The notes under the pieces: generated by a model | Database searches by the model: none | What the model was told of the DNA's origin: nothing | Seen by the model: the letters and a program-made list of their open reading frames with translations, nothing else | Made by a program: the position numbers and the translations under genes | NCBI RefSeq assembly: GCF_025766255.1 | Contig: NW_026516674.1 | Coordinates: 124,001-188,000 of the forward strand | DNA length: 64,000 bases | Direction of reading: 5' to 3' | Origin: Zychaea mexicana | Lineage: Eukaryota > Mucoromycota > Mucoromycetes > Mucorales > Lichtheimiaceae | Shown here: positions 1 through 12,012 of the stretch, one piece after another | Layout of the letters: each line of letters opens with the position of its first letter | How positions within the stretch are numbered: the stretch's first letter is position 1

Positions 1-537
1 TTCTGATTAATTTGCGGAATACGTTTTGGCAAGAAGAAGGCTCGGATGTTCCTCTCCGGGTACTTCGAGAGTACCATAACAAGAAACGTGCAGAGGAAGA
101 ACTGTCTATGCTTGAAGTAAGGCATCCTAGTAGATCGATCACCATGTAGGTATCCGTTTTAATATTACTTTTTGTTTTACAACTAGGCCGAGGCAAGACG
201 ACTTGTTGCATACATTACTGCAAAGGTCTCCACGTTTAAAAGAGTGATGGATGATTCCAATGGTCTTTTGGGCTGCAAAGTGATTTTGAAAAGGCAGCTC
301 CACTTCTATGAAGCGATCGAAAAAGCAGCTCGCAAACAGCATCTTTTGCGTGATCTTTTTGATGCCAATGATGCCAGCTCGTCCAATACAACACCTGATA
401 CTCAGGATGAAAATGTATTGGATGAGGACTATGATGAAGAGCTCCATTTCATCCCACCATCATACGAAGAGATCGAGCTCGCTGTCAATGACAATGGCGA
501 AGAACACGAAGAAGAAGAAGAGTTTACTCTTTTTTAG
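1..537 (+). CDS. C-terminal two exons of an unidentified protein (5' end outside window)
   Basis: Exons 3-116 (frame open from base 3) and 187-537 join in phase 0 across a 70-nt GT-AG intron; the stop is TAG at 535-537. The visible part is about 154 residues. It starts with a charged helical stretch (REYHNKKRAEEELSMLE), continues with a probable coiled coil, and ends in a very acidic tail rich in Glu/Asp. I do not recognise the family. The charged helical C-terminus faintly recalls KDZ-type transposase ends of fungi, but no catalytic part is in the window, so this is only a guess. The clean splice phase and lack of stops favour a real gene. Confidence 0.5.
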
Positions 538-1539
538 GATGAAATTAGTCGACAGCACTGTTCTCCTTTTACTACATCATATCTCTTAAATCAACACCTA
601 CATCAAGTTATCACTATTACCTCCACTTACACTTTTTATACGTTTTTATACAATACTACAAAACTTCTTTTTATATTTGCTAGAATTAACATTGATGCTT
701 TTTATATTGAGCTATGGCGAAAAATGACGTCTGTTTTTTTATTTGTAAATTATAGAAATATATATGGCTAAATTTCAGGCCCCAGAAGAGATTCATAACG
801 GAAAAGGTGGCGTGTACATGCTGTGAGCTTATTTTCCATTAATCCAGATATCGAGTACTGCATTGGCTAATGACTTTGTACGAGTGAAGTCATGATACGA
901 TCTCAGCTTATATCACGGCAGCTATTTCGAAAATAAGAGAATTACTTATATTGCTTTGCTTTTATAAATTTTGTGTGGTGAATACTAACGTATATAAAGC
1001 AGGTGCGTATCATACACTAGTCAGAAGATGGCAATATCATAAATAGTACATACCAATAACAATCTGTCACAGCAAGCATCCTACCATACAGGTTTGTTAC
1101 TTTCTTCGCGTGTATCATACAAGTTTTTTTCCCTATTGATTTCGCTGTGAAAACCGCATCGAACATATTCTAAAACGCGCCCCTCTCGTCCCCAACTGTT
1201 CTTAATGGATTTTTTGACCCGTTGCGATACATTACAAAGAAATCATACAGCTTTTCTTATTGTAATGAAAAGGTGGACCCCTCAGATAGCAATCTTGATT
1301 AGTGACACATGTGTGTGTAAATCTGAGTGGGGCATACTACATAAACATAGAAAGAATGACCGCTGAAACTGAGTAAACATATTCCCCACCAGAGTACTCT
1401 GCACTTAACCTCCCACAATAACTTATGTCTTTCTTATACCATTCAATGTAACGCCACACGCCGAACAATAGCCAGATAGAAAAGGACATGACACTACGGA
1501 CTGACAGACTCGTCCATCCTTAAGCGTTGACCCTATTGT
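538..1539. other. Intergenic, AT-rich, nothing recognised
   Basis: No open frame with family resemblance and no RNA gene was found. The stretch holds T-rich runs and short ORFs only. Confidence 0.5.
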
Positions 1540-1549
1540 ATGGCTACTG

Positions 1550-1960
1550 ATGATCCGCCACCAGCGCACCCGTCTCCTTCGTTGGCGACTAGGCTGGATG
1601 CCAAACGGCAGCGCCGATGCTACGTGCCGCAACTGCCCAGAACACCGACACCTTTCCCGCATGCATGTCATCCTCTGTCTCCAGACACATACCAGGCTCA
1701 ATGCTCCTTCTGTTGTGCTTAATCCAATATCGTTTGTTCTCAACTCGTTCCCCAAGACACGACCAACCAACACGTCCAAAAAGCAGTTTTGGAAGAACAT
1801 GTGGCAGCAACTGACGACTCTGTCAGCGGATATCGACGTCCTTAGCCACGACGACGGTACAAGTTGCTCTGATCCCACAGTTCCTCCAACCCTCAGTAGC
1901 AACTTCATCACCTGGTTTGAGCACAGCTTAAGAAATGCAGATCCACCACAAACCCCCCTA
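1550..1960 (+). mobile_element. LINE retrotransposon relic, C-terminal end of ORF2
   Basis: One frame (1550-1996) reads LLRWRLGWMPNG followed by a Cys-rich knuckle (CRNCPE, then a spaced His and Cys) and a tail with WLPxx/FxxW-type residues. This is the usual ending of reverse-transcriptase ORFs of Mucoromycota LINEs, as I remember them. No reverse transcriptase or endonuclease domain is present upstream, so it is a 5'-truncated or decayed fragment, as expected of LINE insertions. A longer antisense ORF (2109-1423) overlaps and is judged a shadow. The 3' flank is a pyrimidine-rich run (about 1960-2160). Confidence 0.55.
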
Positions 1961-3646
1961 TCGACCTCCTCTTCTTCTCTTTCTTCTTCACCATAAGCTT
2001 CTTTCTTTTCTTTCTTCCCCTCTCTCTGTTTTCTTTGACTGCAAAAAAAACAAGATTGGTTCCGCCCCTCTATCGTTATCTTGGAACGGATCCTCCCCTC
2101 TCTTTTCACACCATACTTCTATTTATTCAACTCTCTATTTTTTTTCCACCAGCACCTCCACACTCCTGTTAGAACTAATACATCTTCTAGTTCATTTTCC
2201 CGCTCTGACTCGTGGGGGGGTTTTTTTTCACCAGTCGTTGAGATCGGGCTTTAGCATATATGCGATTTGCGACGCGCTTATATGGCCATTTATTATTTCT
2301 GTCCTTCAAACTCCAGTATATAACGTTTGAAAAGAGTAATGTACTCTTGTTTTGCATAAAAACTAGTACAAGAAGCGTACTGTTGTCCATAGGCAACCGC
2401 GATTGATATATTTTTCCAATTAGATATGGGTACACATGAAGCTTCTCTTTCATTGATACTATATTGATGATTTATGTAATGGACGGCATAATGCTGTTGC
2501 TGATCACCGGATCGAGCGCTACGGCTTTGATTACAGGGTAATAAGTTTTGTACACTATAGCCGGTAACTCGTAGAATGACAACACACACTCTCTCAGAAA
2601 GGCCTAAAGCATAGATAAGTCCTTTGTGGCACCGTGTTTACACAACAGACATACTATAAACCATCTGATATAGAAGGCACGATCTCACGACCTACAACAA
2701 ATGTTCCACAGTTCACCGTCAGCTAATCCATCAAGCATCTCTTTTTCACCTGCTAGCTCGGTCATGAAGGAGTTTCATGAAAGTTTACACTTTGAATTGG
2801 AGCAGTATATTATTGCATTCAATTGTATACAAATCAGCTGTCAAATGTAAAATTATACCGATTGCAACGTGTGCGATTTTCTGTTTGTGGGTTGGTGTTG
2901 GTCGAGCCGAATACGCTTGATATAATTGATGTAAGAACATGTTGCTCGAAAAAAGCCGTCTCCAGCAAGCAATGGGGAAAAGATAAGGACACCTTCCTTC
3001 CAATCAATAGATACAAGTTACCAAAGGAACTGTCGATGAGCGCCCGTAATTTTTGTAAGAAACATATCAAAAACAGACAAGCTTTTTTGAGTATCATCAT
3101 TTATAGTATTATATGATTACCACTGTCTTTTGTAAGCGGATCAGCATATCAAATCATTATCAAAGTATGAAATGTTATATAAATAAAGGCCATTTGATGA
3201 ATGGCCAAGCATGATTTGCTTATCTTGATGCAGTGCCATTCCATTGTTCTGCTTGATCAAAAACACCGTACATATCTTATTGGCAGCAGAAAAGCATATA
3301 TAATTAACAACAACTTATTTGGAAGCGATTCTCTGTATCAAATGCCAGGCAGCACCAAGTCTTACCGTTGCAACTATTTAATAATAACTGACACTACTTA
3401 CTTTGCTCCCTGGTATCTCGTCATAACTTGCTGCAATGGTATCATACCCATTACACAATAATTTAGAGGAGACAATCTTTGGTTGCCAAATGAGGAATCG
3501 ACCAATGACATCACGCTCACAAAAAAGGTCGTTGAATTCGAATTGCGTGTGCAGTTGGAACGAACCTCCGACCTCTTTGACGCGTCCCCTCTTCTCCTTC
3601 CCAACCTTCGCAAAGAACAAAAAAAAAGGCATACAACTAATCAATC
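1961..3646. other. Intergenic, no supported gene
   Basis: Pyrimidine-rich DNA (1965-2160), then AT-rich sequence with short ORFs up to 97 codons (for example 2823-3116 +) that show no family resemblance. The last 100 bp should hold the Rpn3 promoter and 5' UTR. Confidence 0.4.
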
Positions 3647-5855
3647 ATGGCAGCAACTAAAGAAGCTAAACCAGAAAAGAATCAGCCAGAAGATATGGAG
3701 ATTGAGGAAGATGAAGAAACCAAGAAGCTTCGGTTAGAAAAAGAAACAACAGCATCAGTTATTGCAGGTGAGTATTTCATTGTGCACAAGAAATGGAGAA
3801 AAAAGCGAAACGCATAGAGTGGTCAATCAGATAAAGTTTTGCGTGCCGAGTGCTACAAGTAGTTTTAATTGGAACCATGTGTGGTAGTAAAACCTGTGCT
3901 AATGAAACCACTTTATAGAATTAAAGCGTAACTTCTCGTTGTTGGACCGTGCCGTTGAAACGATCGAATCTCGCTTCACCACTCGTGTTTTGCGAACACT
4001 CCCTTCCATAAGACGTCGATTGACTTCTTCCATTCTCACTCAAGTAATCTCGGAAAACTACAGCTCTGGTGCGAACTCTACGCTCTCTTTTTTTTTAGCC
4101 AAAAATAATTGTGTTGAGGCTGAATGAGATCGCTAACTTACTTGGTTTAAAGCAGATGTCGAACAGCGTTCTGAGCTCTTACGGTACCTTGGCGAGGTAT
4201 GTGCCGTATCTGTTCTCACTTTGTGTATTGTACCTGGTCTGGAGTGAACTTACACTGCGTCTGTATATTCTTTTTCTGTTTAAAAAAATAGGATAATACT
4301 TCGATGGACGTGGACAGTGGAAAGGAGAAAAGCACCGAATTGCCAGAAATCGATGTGTATCTTCAATTGTTGACCATGATCTATCTTATGGATCAAAACG
4401 AGCTGGAAAAGGTAAACGACAGATTTTATTTCATAGATTGTAATGAAAAGGTTCCAAGCTCTTAAAATGAAGTCTCATATTATAGGGAATGACACTTGCT
4501 GATAAAATGATCGAGAAACTGCTACAACTCAACCGACGCACACTCGATCAACTCGCCGCACGCGTATACTTTTACCATGCTCGTTTCTATGAATTGTCGA
4601 ATCGTCTTGCCGAAATCAGACCGTAGGTATCTCTTTGAAGTATTGGAAAAGCAGAAAAGAGAAGAATGTGGGCTAAAACATTCATCATTAGATTGCAACT
4701 GAATTCACTGCGGACAGCCACATTGCGACGTGATGACGAAACACAGGTACGAGATAGAAAAAGTGAAAACTATCAAGTTGAGCTATGTAATTAAATCTGC
4801 TTTTGTTTCTAGGCAACATTGCTGAACCTGCTATTACGAAACTACTTTGTCCACAACTTGTATGACCAAGCAGATAAATTGGTGTCCAAGAGTGCATTCC
4901 CCGAAAACGCTGGTAATAACCAGGCTGCTCGTTATGCCTACTATCTTGGCCGTATCAAGGCTCTTCAGCTCGCTTACACTTCGGCACACACCTATCTGAC
5001 CCAAGCGATCCGAAAAGCACCCCAGAACACTATCACTGCCGGTTTCCAACAAACCGTAAGCTGATACTTGCTACTCATTTTACTGTCCTATGATCTATGT
5101 TTTAGCGTCGCTAATCCCCAAGGTATGTGATATGCTTTTGTAGGTCTACAAATTTTTCATTGTTGTTCAACTTTTGCTCGGTGAGATCCCCGAACGATCG
5201 TTGTTCCGTCAACCCATGTTGAAAAAGGCGCTTGTGCCCTATCTCCACATCACCCAAGCTGTCCGTATTGGTGATCTGAGCAAATTCCAGGAAGGCTTGG
5301 CCAAGTTTGACGCAGTGTTCAAGAAGGACAAAACGTATACCCTTATTCTGCGTCTCCGCCACAATGTTATCAAGACGGGTATTCGCATGATCAGCCTTTC
5401 GTACTCTAAGATTTCGCTGAGAGACATATGCATCAGACTTCACTTGGATAGCGAGGAAGATGCCGAGTTCATTGTTTCCAAGGCTATCAAGGATGGTGTC
5501 ATTGATGCTACGCTGGACCACAACGGTGGATTCATGAAGAGCAAGGTAATACTTGTATATGGGCACTTGTGTGTGAACGTCCACTAAGCATACGCAATTT
5601 TTTTCCATTCTCTAATAACAGGAAATCGTCGATATCTATTCCACGAACGAGCCTCAGCATGCATTCAACCAACGTATCACCTTCTGCATGAATCTTCACA
5701 ACGAAGCTGTCAAGGCGATGCGTTTCCCCTTGGATGCCCATAGAAAGGAATTGGCTAACGCCGAGGCCGCTCGTGAGAGAGAGCGAGAATTGGCACAAGA
5801 GATTGCGGAAGGAGACTTGGACGATGATGGAGGAGATCACCTCGGTGATTTCTAG
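3647..5855 (+). CDS. RPN3: 26S proteasome regulatory subunit Rpn3 (PSMD3)
   Basis: Non-ATPase subunit of the 19S lid of the 26S proteasome, a structural PCI-domain protein. Nine exons: 3647-3767, 3919-4068, 4156-4196, 4292-4411, 4486-4622, 4692-4746, 4813-5055, 5144-5545, 5622-5855; all junction phases agree and give 500 residues (yeast Rpn3 is 523, human PSMD3 534). After an acidic N-terminus come family blocks such as [39 protein letters not shown] and, in the PCI region (about residues 290-425), [19 protein letters not shown]. The C-terminus is charged and acidic ([10 protein letters not shown]), as in homologues. It converges on the phosphotransferase gene, with 253 bp between the stops. 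Confidence 0.95.
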
Positions 5856-6108
5856 TTTCGAATGAACGGTACAAAAAGCTTAAAATCCCCTTAGTCCATC
5901 TACCATCCAAACCACCTACCAAATATATTTTCTTTTCGTTAAGAAATGCAACAGCCGAAAAACATATCGTAATAAACCCCATAACAGCAACTTTGGAAAA
6001 AGCGAAAAAAAAACACATGTAATAGTTTTATCTATAAAGAAATGGTCTTTTTTTCTCTTTATCTTGAAAATAATAACAGACGATAGTAGTAGTAATATAT
6101 ATACACAC

Positions 6109-8016
6109 TTAGTTCTTGGATGGCTGCTTCAACTTTCTGACGGTCAAACATCCTATATTTAAATATTTACAAATTTCGTTAATGACGCCCATCACAAAGC
6201 TGCCATATTGGATACCGGCAGCAATAAGGAACGATTTTAATGCTGCTGATTGACTAATCGCCAAGGGGCTAGATCACCGGAAACAAGTAGTAAAAAGGAA
6301 AGGCGTTTAAAGTTAGTATATGATGTCAACCCATAGCAACTGCTCGTTCTTTTCCTTCCCCTCCCTCTCGCCATCCTATAAGTGCTCATCCGCACTCACT
6401 GATTGATTGATCGATCGATCGATCGATCGATAGTTCATCCTCACTCCTTCCAATGTTCTTTTTTAATTCATTCTTACCTTTCCAAAGATACATCCAAATA
6501 GGCAAGAACGCAACCAGCTGTCAATAAGACGTTGACGGTCGAGTTCCAATATGGGAAATCCAGCTTGGCGACATGGGATGTAATCATCAGACCGACTTGA
6601 TGACCGAACAGCAGGCCCACAAGAGGGATGAACAGCGCCAAGTGTTCATTGACAATTGAAGGCCACAGACGCAGCCAGGTGTAGGTAGCAGCAACCATGT
6701 AAATGAACGGGAAAAGACCGAACAGCGCTTTTCGGATCGAGCGGTCCGGGTGTGAAAATTCGGTTGGGGTAATTTTGACAGCGATAACATTAACAAGACT
6801 AAGGATATCACCTCCATTGTGAGCATTACGATCAATTTCTTCCTTTAAATTTCCACAGCAGCAGCAGCAGCAGCAGTAGCTAGCAAGAGCCACTTACTTT
6901 GCTAGCAATCATGGAAAAGTAACAATATATAAACTCTCTTACCCAGCGACGATGTTCAGCACCATAACGACTGCCCCAATGACAATCAGCACGTGATTCA
7001 ATTGCAGTCCACCAACGATCCGCGTCAACGGATGATCCTCCCAGCTCAACACAGGACCCAATAATTCACTCACGCGCAGTGTCCAGAATGCAGGACCTGA
7101 TGATACATTCGGTGAGTATAACGTCACAAGGGTTCCAAGTCATCAAGAGCACAAGGGAAATAAAAAAAAAGATATGTTACTCACCAAAACAACCGGAAAT
7201 CAAATGCACGCCGACAAGCATCAGCACGCCTTCCGTAGGTCCGTTAAAGTACCCCAAAAACAAGACACCCGTGTGATACTCCTCCCATGTTGATAAATAA
7301 AAGTTTCCAAGACTTGCCATCAGCGATACTACAGTCCACCAGCTTTGGCCAAGGGAAGTCGCGGATGCCCATGTAAGGACGCCCAATGTGGTGTTGAGTG
7401 CATCACAGCCTTTTGTTGTTGTTGGTTAACGTAAGCTTTTTTGTTTATGTATGTGATGATGTTGCATGCATGCTACATACCGTGATCAAAGAGTTCACCT
7501 AACGGTCCGGACATGCCAGTTCGTCGAGCTTGCTTGCCATCGATGGCGTCCAAAGACTGATAAAGAAAGAGACCGATACCGAATCTAAGTTGATGTGTCA
7601 GTCACTGTTGCTTTTACTGATACTAATCCGAGCGCATCCCCCAAGCATAAACACGTACGTGGTGTAGACCCAGTTAGGACAAGGTCCCAAGTCAGGGGAG
7701 TAATAGTATAAAGTCGCTACGTTTACAATAATACACATCAAGCCAAGAAGTGTGATAAGGTTCGGTCTGTGAATAATATAAAAGAGGTTTTTTTTTAAGA
7801 TTCAAGTATGAAAGGGGGAACGGGCATCAGTAATAAGCAGCAGTAAATAGCAAGATCTAGTTCAAAGCATTATACATACGCGACCCATAGTGGAAAGATC
7901 TTGACAAGGTTGTTCCAGTAAACGGAGAGAATGTATCGGGAGACCAGCGATTTGTCGACGCTTCCGTACTTGTACTTGTGCAGATTCGGTAATGCTTCTG
8001 TAGGGATATAGGTCAT
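6109..8016 (-). CDS. EPT1: sn-1,2-diacylglycerol choline/ethanolamine phosphotransferase (CDP-alcohol family)
   Basis: Last step of the Kennedy pathway: transfers phosphocholine or phosphoethanolamine from CDP-alcohol to diacylglycerol in ER/Golgi membranes. Seven exons (minus order): 7880-8016, 7659-7766, 7481-7584, 7185-7409, 6943-7096, 6478-6798, 6109-6268, giving 402 residues, normal for the family. The CDP-alcohol motif is complete: D97 G98 x2 A101 R102 x8 G111 x3 D115 x3 D119. Many hydrophobic segments follow, as expected of a multi-pass enzyme. The acceptor of exon 6 (6798) is the least certain junction; a longer alternative would add a poly-Cys run. Intron 6269-6477 holds an (ATCG)n run. 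Substrate preference (choline or ethanolamine) cannot be told, so the symbol is approximate. Confidence 0.92.
6411..6433. repeat. (ATCG)n simple repeat in an intron
   Basis: A tetranucleotide run of GATC/ATCG units lies within the last intron of the phosphotransferase gene. It is self-complementary and may vary in length among isolates. Confidence 0.85.
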
Positions 8017-8198
8017 TGAGAAGCAGCGTTGGGCAAAAGAAGAAAAAGTGGAAAAGGGGGGTTGCCTACCAAACGGAAAGAGAAAAAATTCAATTTTTTA
8101 TGTTACTTTAGTGTTCTTCAAGGTTCGCCAGAAAAGAGTTGGAAGCACCAATATCTGAGTTCTTATCCTTCTCCCCTTGTTTCCTATTTTTGCACAGA
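8017..8198. promoter_or_regulatory. Divergent promoter between phosphotransferase and G3P dehydrogenase
   Basis: Only 182 bp separate the two start codons, which face away from each other. Both 5' UTRs and promoters must fit here. No specific operator was recognised. Confidence 0.6.
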
Positions 8199-9695
8199 AT
8201 GATCGCACGCATCTCAATGCACTATAAATACCCTGTAGTCAGTGCGTTTTTTCGACGTTCTTTCATTTCTACACACCAAAAAAGAATGCTGTCGACTGCT
8301 GCTGCCAAGGAACGCGTGTGCCTGGTAGGCTCTGGCAACTGGTAGCCTAGATACAACCCTTTTCTCTCTTGACCATACCGTTAGATACCCTTAGCGCTAA
8401 CAGTAACTAACTGATACCAGGGGATCCGTCGTCGGCAAGATCATCGGCCAAAACGTTTTGAAACACTCGAACCAGTTCGAGCCTGAAGTCCGTCTATGGG
8501 TATTTGAAGAGATTTTCAAAGGCGAAAAGCTGACTACCCTCATCAACCGAGAACACGAAAACCCAAAGTAATAAGGGCGGGGATCCTCTTGCTTTCCTTT
8601 CTCCTTTGTTCCGGCTTATGAAAGATGCTAACAAACGAGAACTTTTACTTTTCTATATTCTCAAAAGATATCTACCAGGTCATAAACTTGGTGCCAATAT
8701 CAAGGCCACATCTGACCTTTACGAAGCCTGTCAAGACGCGACCGTACTCGTGTTCGTTTTACCACACCAGTTTGTTCGTGGCGTCTGTGACAAAATGATG
8801 GGTCGCATCTCACCCAATGCCAAAGCCATTTCGCTCATCAAAGGGCTGGAGATTAACGCTGATGGCGTCACTTTGTTTTCAGAAGAAATCTCACGACGTT
8901 TAGGAATAAATGTGGCGTCACTAAGTGGAGCGAATATAGCCAACGAGGTTGCGGAAGAAAAGTTTTGCGAAACCACGATTGGGTGCCGTACCTCGGGAAG
9001 GGATGGCGAGCTTTTTCTCAACTTATTCAACACGCCGTATTTCCGTGTCAATGTCATTAATGATACAGCAGGCGTTGAGCTGTGTGGTGCGTTGAAAAAT
9101 GTTGTTGCCGTTGGCGCCGGCCTTTCGGATGGTTTAGGGTAAGAGATTCTCTTTTTGTTGGGGGAAGGGACTCTCTGTTGGGGGGGGTTGACTCTAACAA
9201 CATCTAATCGCCTTCGATAAATGTAGTTATGGCAGCAACACAAAGGCAGCTATTGTTCGACGAGGATTGTTGGAGATGCGTAAATTTGGCCAGACATTCC
9301 TTGGCGATGTTGTGCAGACTGACACGTTCTTTGGCAAGTACCAGTTTGTAATAATCAAATGCAAGTCTGTGTATCCTTATTCAGTGATCTAATAATGACT
9401 ACGCAAACCTTATCTGCATAAATTAGAATCATGCGGTGTTGCGGACCTTTTGACAACCTGTATGGGCGGTCGTAACCGTAAAGTAGCAGAAGCGTTTGCA
9501 AGGACGGGCAAACCTATCGACGTTTTGGAACAAGAATTGCTGAATGGCCAAAAGCTTCAAGGTACACTCACTGCAAAGGAAGTTAACGAGTTTTTGTCGG
9601 CACGCAACATGGTCAATGATTTCCCGCTTTTTACCACCGTGTACCGTATAATCTATGAAGGTCTCGAAACTGAGGCCATCGTGCGCGATATCTGA
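8199..9695 (+). CDS. GPD1: Glycerol-3-phosphate dehydrogenase (NAD+)
   Basis: Reduces dihydroxyacetone phosphate to glycerol 3-phosphate, feeding glycerol and glycerolipid synthesis. Exons 8199-8341, 8421-8567, 8668-9138, 9227-9333, 9427-9695 give 378 residues. The NAD motif GSGNWG lies at 44-49, the catalytic lysine in [12 protein letters not shown] is about K240, and FESCGVADL and GGRNRK are conserved family blocks. The fourth intron (9334-9426) must start with GC (GCAAGT) to keep the frame. The first ATG (8199) adds about 35 Arg/Ser-rich residues before the core, which could be a mitochondrial presequence; internal ATGs at 8217 and 8286 would give shorter, cytosolic forms. A polyA signal AATAAA is at 9824-9829. 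Confidence 0.95.
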
Positions 9696-10768
9696 AAGAG
9701 ATAGAAATATATGTTGTTTTCGAAAAAGAAGGACTGTGCGCGGAAGATATACTTTTACCCAGCATTCCAATACTACCACAACTGTGTTGTTTCTTTCTAA
9801 AGATTGATGACATGCATCAACCCAATAAAAAAGAGTCCGTGCATACTAGTGGAAAACGATGATGTCTTGAAATCACGTGTCGATCAATGGTGAAATTACG
9901 TCTACAGCTCGAATAGGCGTCTTCGCTACGTTAATTCGATGCATTGCGTCGTTCACTTTGTCAATATTCCTATCATTAACTTGAGACATGAAGGCGCTGT
10001 AGGCACGATCCTTTTTACTTGGCAGTAAGCTTTCCTGCAGTAATGCAGATATTCGCCTCATATGTATAAACCGGCCGCACCATTTCGCCAACGTAATACA
10101 TAAGCTTGCATAGTGTAACCTATAGAGTGACGCTAGTGTCGTACATCTGTAGATCAGTAGTTCTTTTCTTGACTCTTTGTTCCGTGGATAATAAAGAACG
10201 TCTCTTGCATCACTTCCTTTCTTTGACTATACGGCGCATCAGCTAGCGTCGTCAAATGTTCGAATTATCACACCAAGTATAATCAAAAAGAAACGCTCGT
10301 GATTAATACACCATGGCCAATACAAGTCGACACGAACAACCTTATTTAAAAGCAAGAAGAAGCATATACTTTATTGTTACATAAGCGATCACTGAAAAAT
10401 AAAAAGAGTTTGACATAGAATAAGGGTAGTTGAACTGGCGCATACATATTACATAAGCTTGTGTTCGGCACAATATACGGCAGTGACGGTCACAGCAAGG
10501 GTTCAAGGATCCATAGTATGAGAATTATATATAGATGTTTCTCTCTGTTACGTATAAATAATAAACAAACGAAGGTGAATTGGGTAGCAGCCCTAGTGCA
10601 CGAATCAAAAAATGAACATATCTTAGCAAAAGTGCATCTTCTCTCTTATAAAATCACAGTTCAGAACATATACATACCCGTCGACAATAGGTTTAGGTGG
10701 TTGCTTATTGAGATATGTCTATAGGTATACATTGCTGGTTTTCAGGCATGGTGTTCCCTCACACTTTC
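9696..10768. other. Intergenic, no supported gene
   Basis: Contains the GPD1 3' UTR and AT-rich sequence. A 72-codon minus-strand ORF (9873-10091) has no recognised family. Confidence 0.4.
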
Positions 10769-11248
10769 TTAGATTCCACGTTGTTGTTGCTCCGCCATGG
10801 CAGTAATGGTTGTTCGGACGTAGGCGAAACAAGAGTGGAACTGGTCCTGGATTCGTTGAAGAGCCATAAGAGTTAGGATGAAACGGCTTTCGTACAGTAT
10901 CTCGAGTTGGTCCTCATAGAGATACTTCAAGGCGATCATGCGCTTTGCCGATTCAATATTGGACGACAGTTGAAGATATATGGGCAGAACTTCGTCGAGT
11001 CGCTGATATACTGGCTGCATACGCTCCATTAGAGCAGTGATTTCATCTCGTTCTTGGAGACTCAATCTCTGTTCTTCGAGCTCAAGTGGTATGGCTAGAC
11101 TTGGTATTGTTATTTTTTTTGTTTGTTACAAAATTATTAACTTGCATAATCAAAAGCACAGACCAGCAACAATAGAACAAAAAGTACCTCTATCCGCTCG
11201 AACCATTTGTTCCAGTTGATTCATGATCTCTTCGACGTTGTTGCTCAT
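10769..11248 (-). CDS. Small coiled-coil protein, unidentified
   Basis: Two exons, 11188-11248 and 10769-11094, join in correct phase across a 93-nt GT-AG intron and give 128 residues. The protein is almost wholly helical, with heptad-like Leu/Ile/Met spacing (LEEQRLSLQERDEI, RMIALKYLYEDQLEILYE), like a small subunit of a coiled-coil complex. I cannot name the family; a dynactin-p24, kinetochore or BLOC-like subunit are possibilities only. The start at 11248 is the first in-frame ATG. An acceptor-like site upstream could mean a further 5' exon, but none was found. Confidence 0.55.
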
Positions 11249-12012
11249 TTGAAATCGTTCTTGCAATGGTAATGCTGTATGTATAGGTTCGGATGCCGTA
11301 AAGTAATAAAAATAGGAAAGACTCAATTTGGAAAATAGTTTTTTGTAATCTTTTTATATGATGAATGCTTTAAATTTAGTCACCCTCATTCGTAATTCAT
11401 GCATAACATTTCCTTTATAAGGAAGAAGACACATGCTCCTGGTGCCCCTCAAATTAGAGGTCCAATCAGTTCCCTACTTGAAAAATCTGTTAAAATTTGA
11501 AGTCAACTCGGTTTTGGAGTGAATGCTTTTGCCATTAAAAGAGATTGAACTCCATGATGAAGGAGTTCTTGAGCGCTCCTAGATATATGACGCGCTCCTA
11601 CTGCACGCCGATTATCTTACTTTTCCAATCGAAGCATATGGTTTAATTAAATACAAGCGATTTTTGGGTACTATGATGTAGCCGAGTGGGGGAAATTACA
11701 TTGTGCGCGGGGTTTGCAGATGATATGCCGCGCCGTCATTGTTCAGTTGGAAAGCAAATGTAACCTACTTCGGAAGACTTACAGACCTTCCTTAATAGCG
11801 ATACGGTCACTTCCTTGCGGTACGGATGTTTGGGAACACAGCTGTGGTCTGGCACCATATCTGAAAAACCTCTATGGGAGAAAGACAGCCTGTGTGTTAA
11901 TAATAAGTAATAGATATACGAATGCAGTATTTATAAGAACTTAATGCAGCGGGAACCAAACTCATCGTCCCGTTTCTTGTCGATTGCCTTGGCGACTGCG
12001 CTATCTGGTCGC
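11249..12012. other. Intergenic, no supported gene
   Basis: AT-rich DNA with short ORFs that show no resemblance to known families. Confidence 0.4.

Noticed and set aside
1423..2109. 228-codon minus-strand ORF
   Set aside because: It is antisense to a LINE ORF2 end with clear family text on the plus strand and has a low-complexity Lys/Glu start that is only the complement of a pyrimidine run.
9873..10091. 72-codon minus-strand ORF between GPD1 and the coiled-coil gene
   Set aside because: No recognised family, no splice partners and no conserved motif.
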